A stretch of 64,000 nt of DNA from Coxiellaceae bacterium (GTDB taxonomy: Bacteria; Pseudomonadota; Gammaproteobacteria; Coxiellales; Coxiellaceae). The stretch is from the NCBI GenBank assembly GCA_029210045.1, contig JARGNX010000001.1, forward strand, positions 135,500 through 199,499, read 5' to 3'. Below the pieces are notes generated by a model that made no database searches, had not been told where the DNA came from, and saw only the letters and a list, made by a program, of their open reading frames with translations. This document shows, piece after piece, positions 62,687-64,000 of this stretch; within the stretch, counting starts at the first letter, position 1, and each line of letters starts with the position of its first letter. Made by a program: the position numbers and the translations under genes.

Positions 62687-62803
62687 CTTTAATCCTTTCA
62701 TTTGCTGAATATCTAGAATCTTGATAAAGTTTTAATAGATTGGTCATGACGAGCTGTTCGTCGTGACTAATTTTATAACAAACTAACTAATTAAGGATGA
62801 GCG

Positions 62804-63934
62804 ATGACCGCAAGTAGCCAATCGAAAGCTGAGAAAATAGCCAATGAGCTACTAGGGATTGCCGGGGTTACTATTAATGGCTCTCAGCCATTTGATATTC
62901 AGGTGCACAATAAACGTTTTTTTGATGAAGTATTAACCAATGGTTCCATTGGTTTGGGTGAAAGTTACATGCAAAAGTGGTGGGATTGCGCCGCTTTAGA
63001 TCAATTCTTTTTCAAAGTGCTTAGTGCACATTTAGATGAGCATATAAAATTCAATATGAGACTGTTGTTTCAAGTGCTGCAACGTAAATTATTTAACCTC
63101 CAATCCAAGCGTCGCGCGTTTAATATTGGTGAGCATCATTATGATATGGGTAATGATCTTTATAAAATTATGCTAGACAAGCGCATGGTGTATACCTGCG
63201 GTTATTGGAAAGAAGCAGATAATCTCGATGATGCACAAGAAGATAAATTAAAATTAACCTGTGAAAAATTGCAATTGAAGCCAGGCATGAAAGTGTTAGA
63301 TATCGGTTGCGGTTGGGGTTCATTTGCAAAATATGCCGCTGAAAACTATGGCGTTGAAGTAGTGGGTATTACCGTTTCACAACAACAAGTCGAATTGGCA
63401 CGTGAAATGTGTCAAGGCTTGCCGATTGATTTACGCTTGCAAGATTATCGCGATGTGAATGAAGAATTTGATCGCATCGTATCATTGGGTATGTTCGAAC
63501 ACGTAGGTGAGAAAAATTACAGTACCTATATGTCCGTGGCGCATCGCTGCTTAAAAGAGAATGGCATCTTTTTATTGCATACCATCGGTAGTAACACCAC
63601 AACGCATTCAGTGGATCCATGGATCAATAAATATATTTTCCCAGACGGCAAAATTCCTTCAATTTTAGAAATCAGCAAAGCCAGTGAAGAATATTTTGTC
63701 ATGGAGGACTGGCATAATTTCGGTCCATATTACGACAAAACATTAATGGCCTGGCAAAAAAACGTCGCCTCTGAGTGGGAAATATTAAAAGCTACTTATG
63801 ATGATACCTTTAAGCGCATGTGGGATTACTATTTGCTGTCTTGTGCTGGTTCGTTCCGTGCAAGGCATATTCAATTGTGGCAAATTGTCTTTACTAAGGG
63901 CGCCGTCGAAGGCGGTGTTCCTTCAGTCCGGTAA
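62804..63934 (+). CDS. cfa: Cyclopropane-fatty-acyl-phospholipid synthase
   Basis: Cfa adds a methylene from SAM across the double bond of membrane phospholipid acyl chains. The 376-residue length fits E. coli Cfa (382). Motifs are HHYDMGNDLYKIMLDKRMVY then TCGYW, the SAM site VLDIGCGWGSFAKYAAENYG, ISLGMFEHVG-type sequence (VSLGMFEHVGEKNY) with the catalytic Glu, and YIFPDGKIPSI. AAGGATGAGCG precedes the ATG. About 65 bases remain to the window end, with nothing seen in them. Confidence 0.97.
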   Translation: MTASSQSKAEKIANELLGIAGVTINGSQPFDIQVHNKRFFDEVLTNGSIGLGESYMQKWWDCAALDQFFFKVLSAHLDEHIKFNMRLLFQVLQRKLFNLQSKRRAFNIGEHHYDMGNDLYKIMLDKRMVYTCGYWKEADNLDDAQEDKLKLTCEKLQLKPGMKVLDIGCGWGSFAKYAAENYGVEVVGITVSQQQVELAREMCQGLPIDLRLQDYRDVNEEFDRIVSLGMFEHVGEKNYSTYMSVAHRCLKENGIFLLHTIGSNTTTHSVDPWINKYIFPDGKIPSILEISKASEEYFVMEDWHNFGPYYDKTLMAWQKNVASEWEILKATYDDTFKRMWDYYLLSCAGSFRARHIQLWQIVFTKGAVEGGVPSVR

Positions 63935-64000
63935 AATCAAACACAGATGGCACTAACAGCGTTAAAATATCACTCAATATCCTCATTTATGCGATATAAA

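Noticed and set aside
1..64000. CRISPR arrays, tRNA and rRNA genes
   Set aside because: No regularly spaced repeats and no cloverleaf or rRNA-like segments were seen by eye; a covariance-model scan was not possible.

Overview
The window is 64 kb of a low-to-mid GC gammaproteobacterial chromosome. Household genes (valS-holC divergent from lptFG, prfC, purB, maeA, ugpQ, a bkd/pdh-type operon with leucine dehydrogenase, cfa) are of gammaproteobacterial type. Between them sit many large orphan genes with eukaryote-like parts: ankyrin repeats, a protein-kinase fold, a possible papain-like protease, a possible HAD phosphatase and a Fic enzyme. There are also dispersed palindromic repeats, an IS6-family element with a decayed relative, and several broken genes. 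This mix suggests an intracellular or host-associated member of the Legionellales (Legionella/Coxiella/Berkiella-like). That assignment is inference from gene content, not from a marker gene.

Layout. 1-5.2 kb: a gene running off the left edge, a YafJ-like glutamine amidotransferase, a large orphan protein and a small membrane protein. 5.2-10.8 kb: valS-holC back to back with lptF-lptG, closed by a 120-base palindrome. 10.8-16.9 kb: exported proteins, prfC, an outer-membrane-type barrel, a beta-propeller-like exported protein and an MFS pump. 17-18.9 kb: an Xre/RES toxin-antitoxin pair with a clear operator and a decayed yhcG-like nuclease gene. 18.9-28.4 kb: maeA, a TPR protein, a YiiX-like hydrolase, purB, a sugar aminotransferase, a DAACS transporter, a small Lys/Ala-rich protein and an SDR dehydrogenase. 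28.4-31.9 kb: a run of orphan genes, the first with a complete set of HAD motifs, then three membrane proteins of which two are paralogues.

32.7-35.5 kb is the most unusual part. A diverged asparagine-synthetase-like protein (lasso-cyclase-like, lacking the glutaminase cysteine) lies on the minus strand. It is flanked on both sides by short plus-strand peptide ORFs that share an identical 25-base segment encoding DLGSATEV. An IS6-family element then cuts into a gene remnant. 36.3-44.8 kb is an effector-like island: a 990-residue ankyrin protein, a 499-residue orphan, a kinase-fold protein, an IS remnant and a membrane protein. The regions upstream of the orphan and the kinase gene are copies of one another.

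45-49.3 kb: leucine dehydrogenase with E1 alpha, E1 beta and E2 of a branched-chain-type 2-oxoacid dehydrogenase, tightly coupled; no E3 gene is in the window. 49.4-54.6 kb: an exported protein, glycerophosphodiesterase, two paralogous lipoproteins, repeats, an orphan, a 13-cysteine exported peptide and an ankyrin protein with Cys/His/Asp motifs. 54.7-64 kb: an aromatic amino acid permease, a Fic protein with four operator half-sites, an AAA/DUF4143 ATPase, a SpoU methyltransferase, an MFS pump, an ArnT-like glycosyltransferase and cfa.

I saw no rRNA gene, tRNA gene or CRISPR array. All homology statements come from reading motifs and gene order; no search was run.
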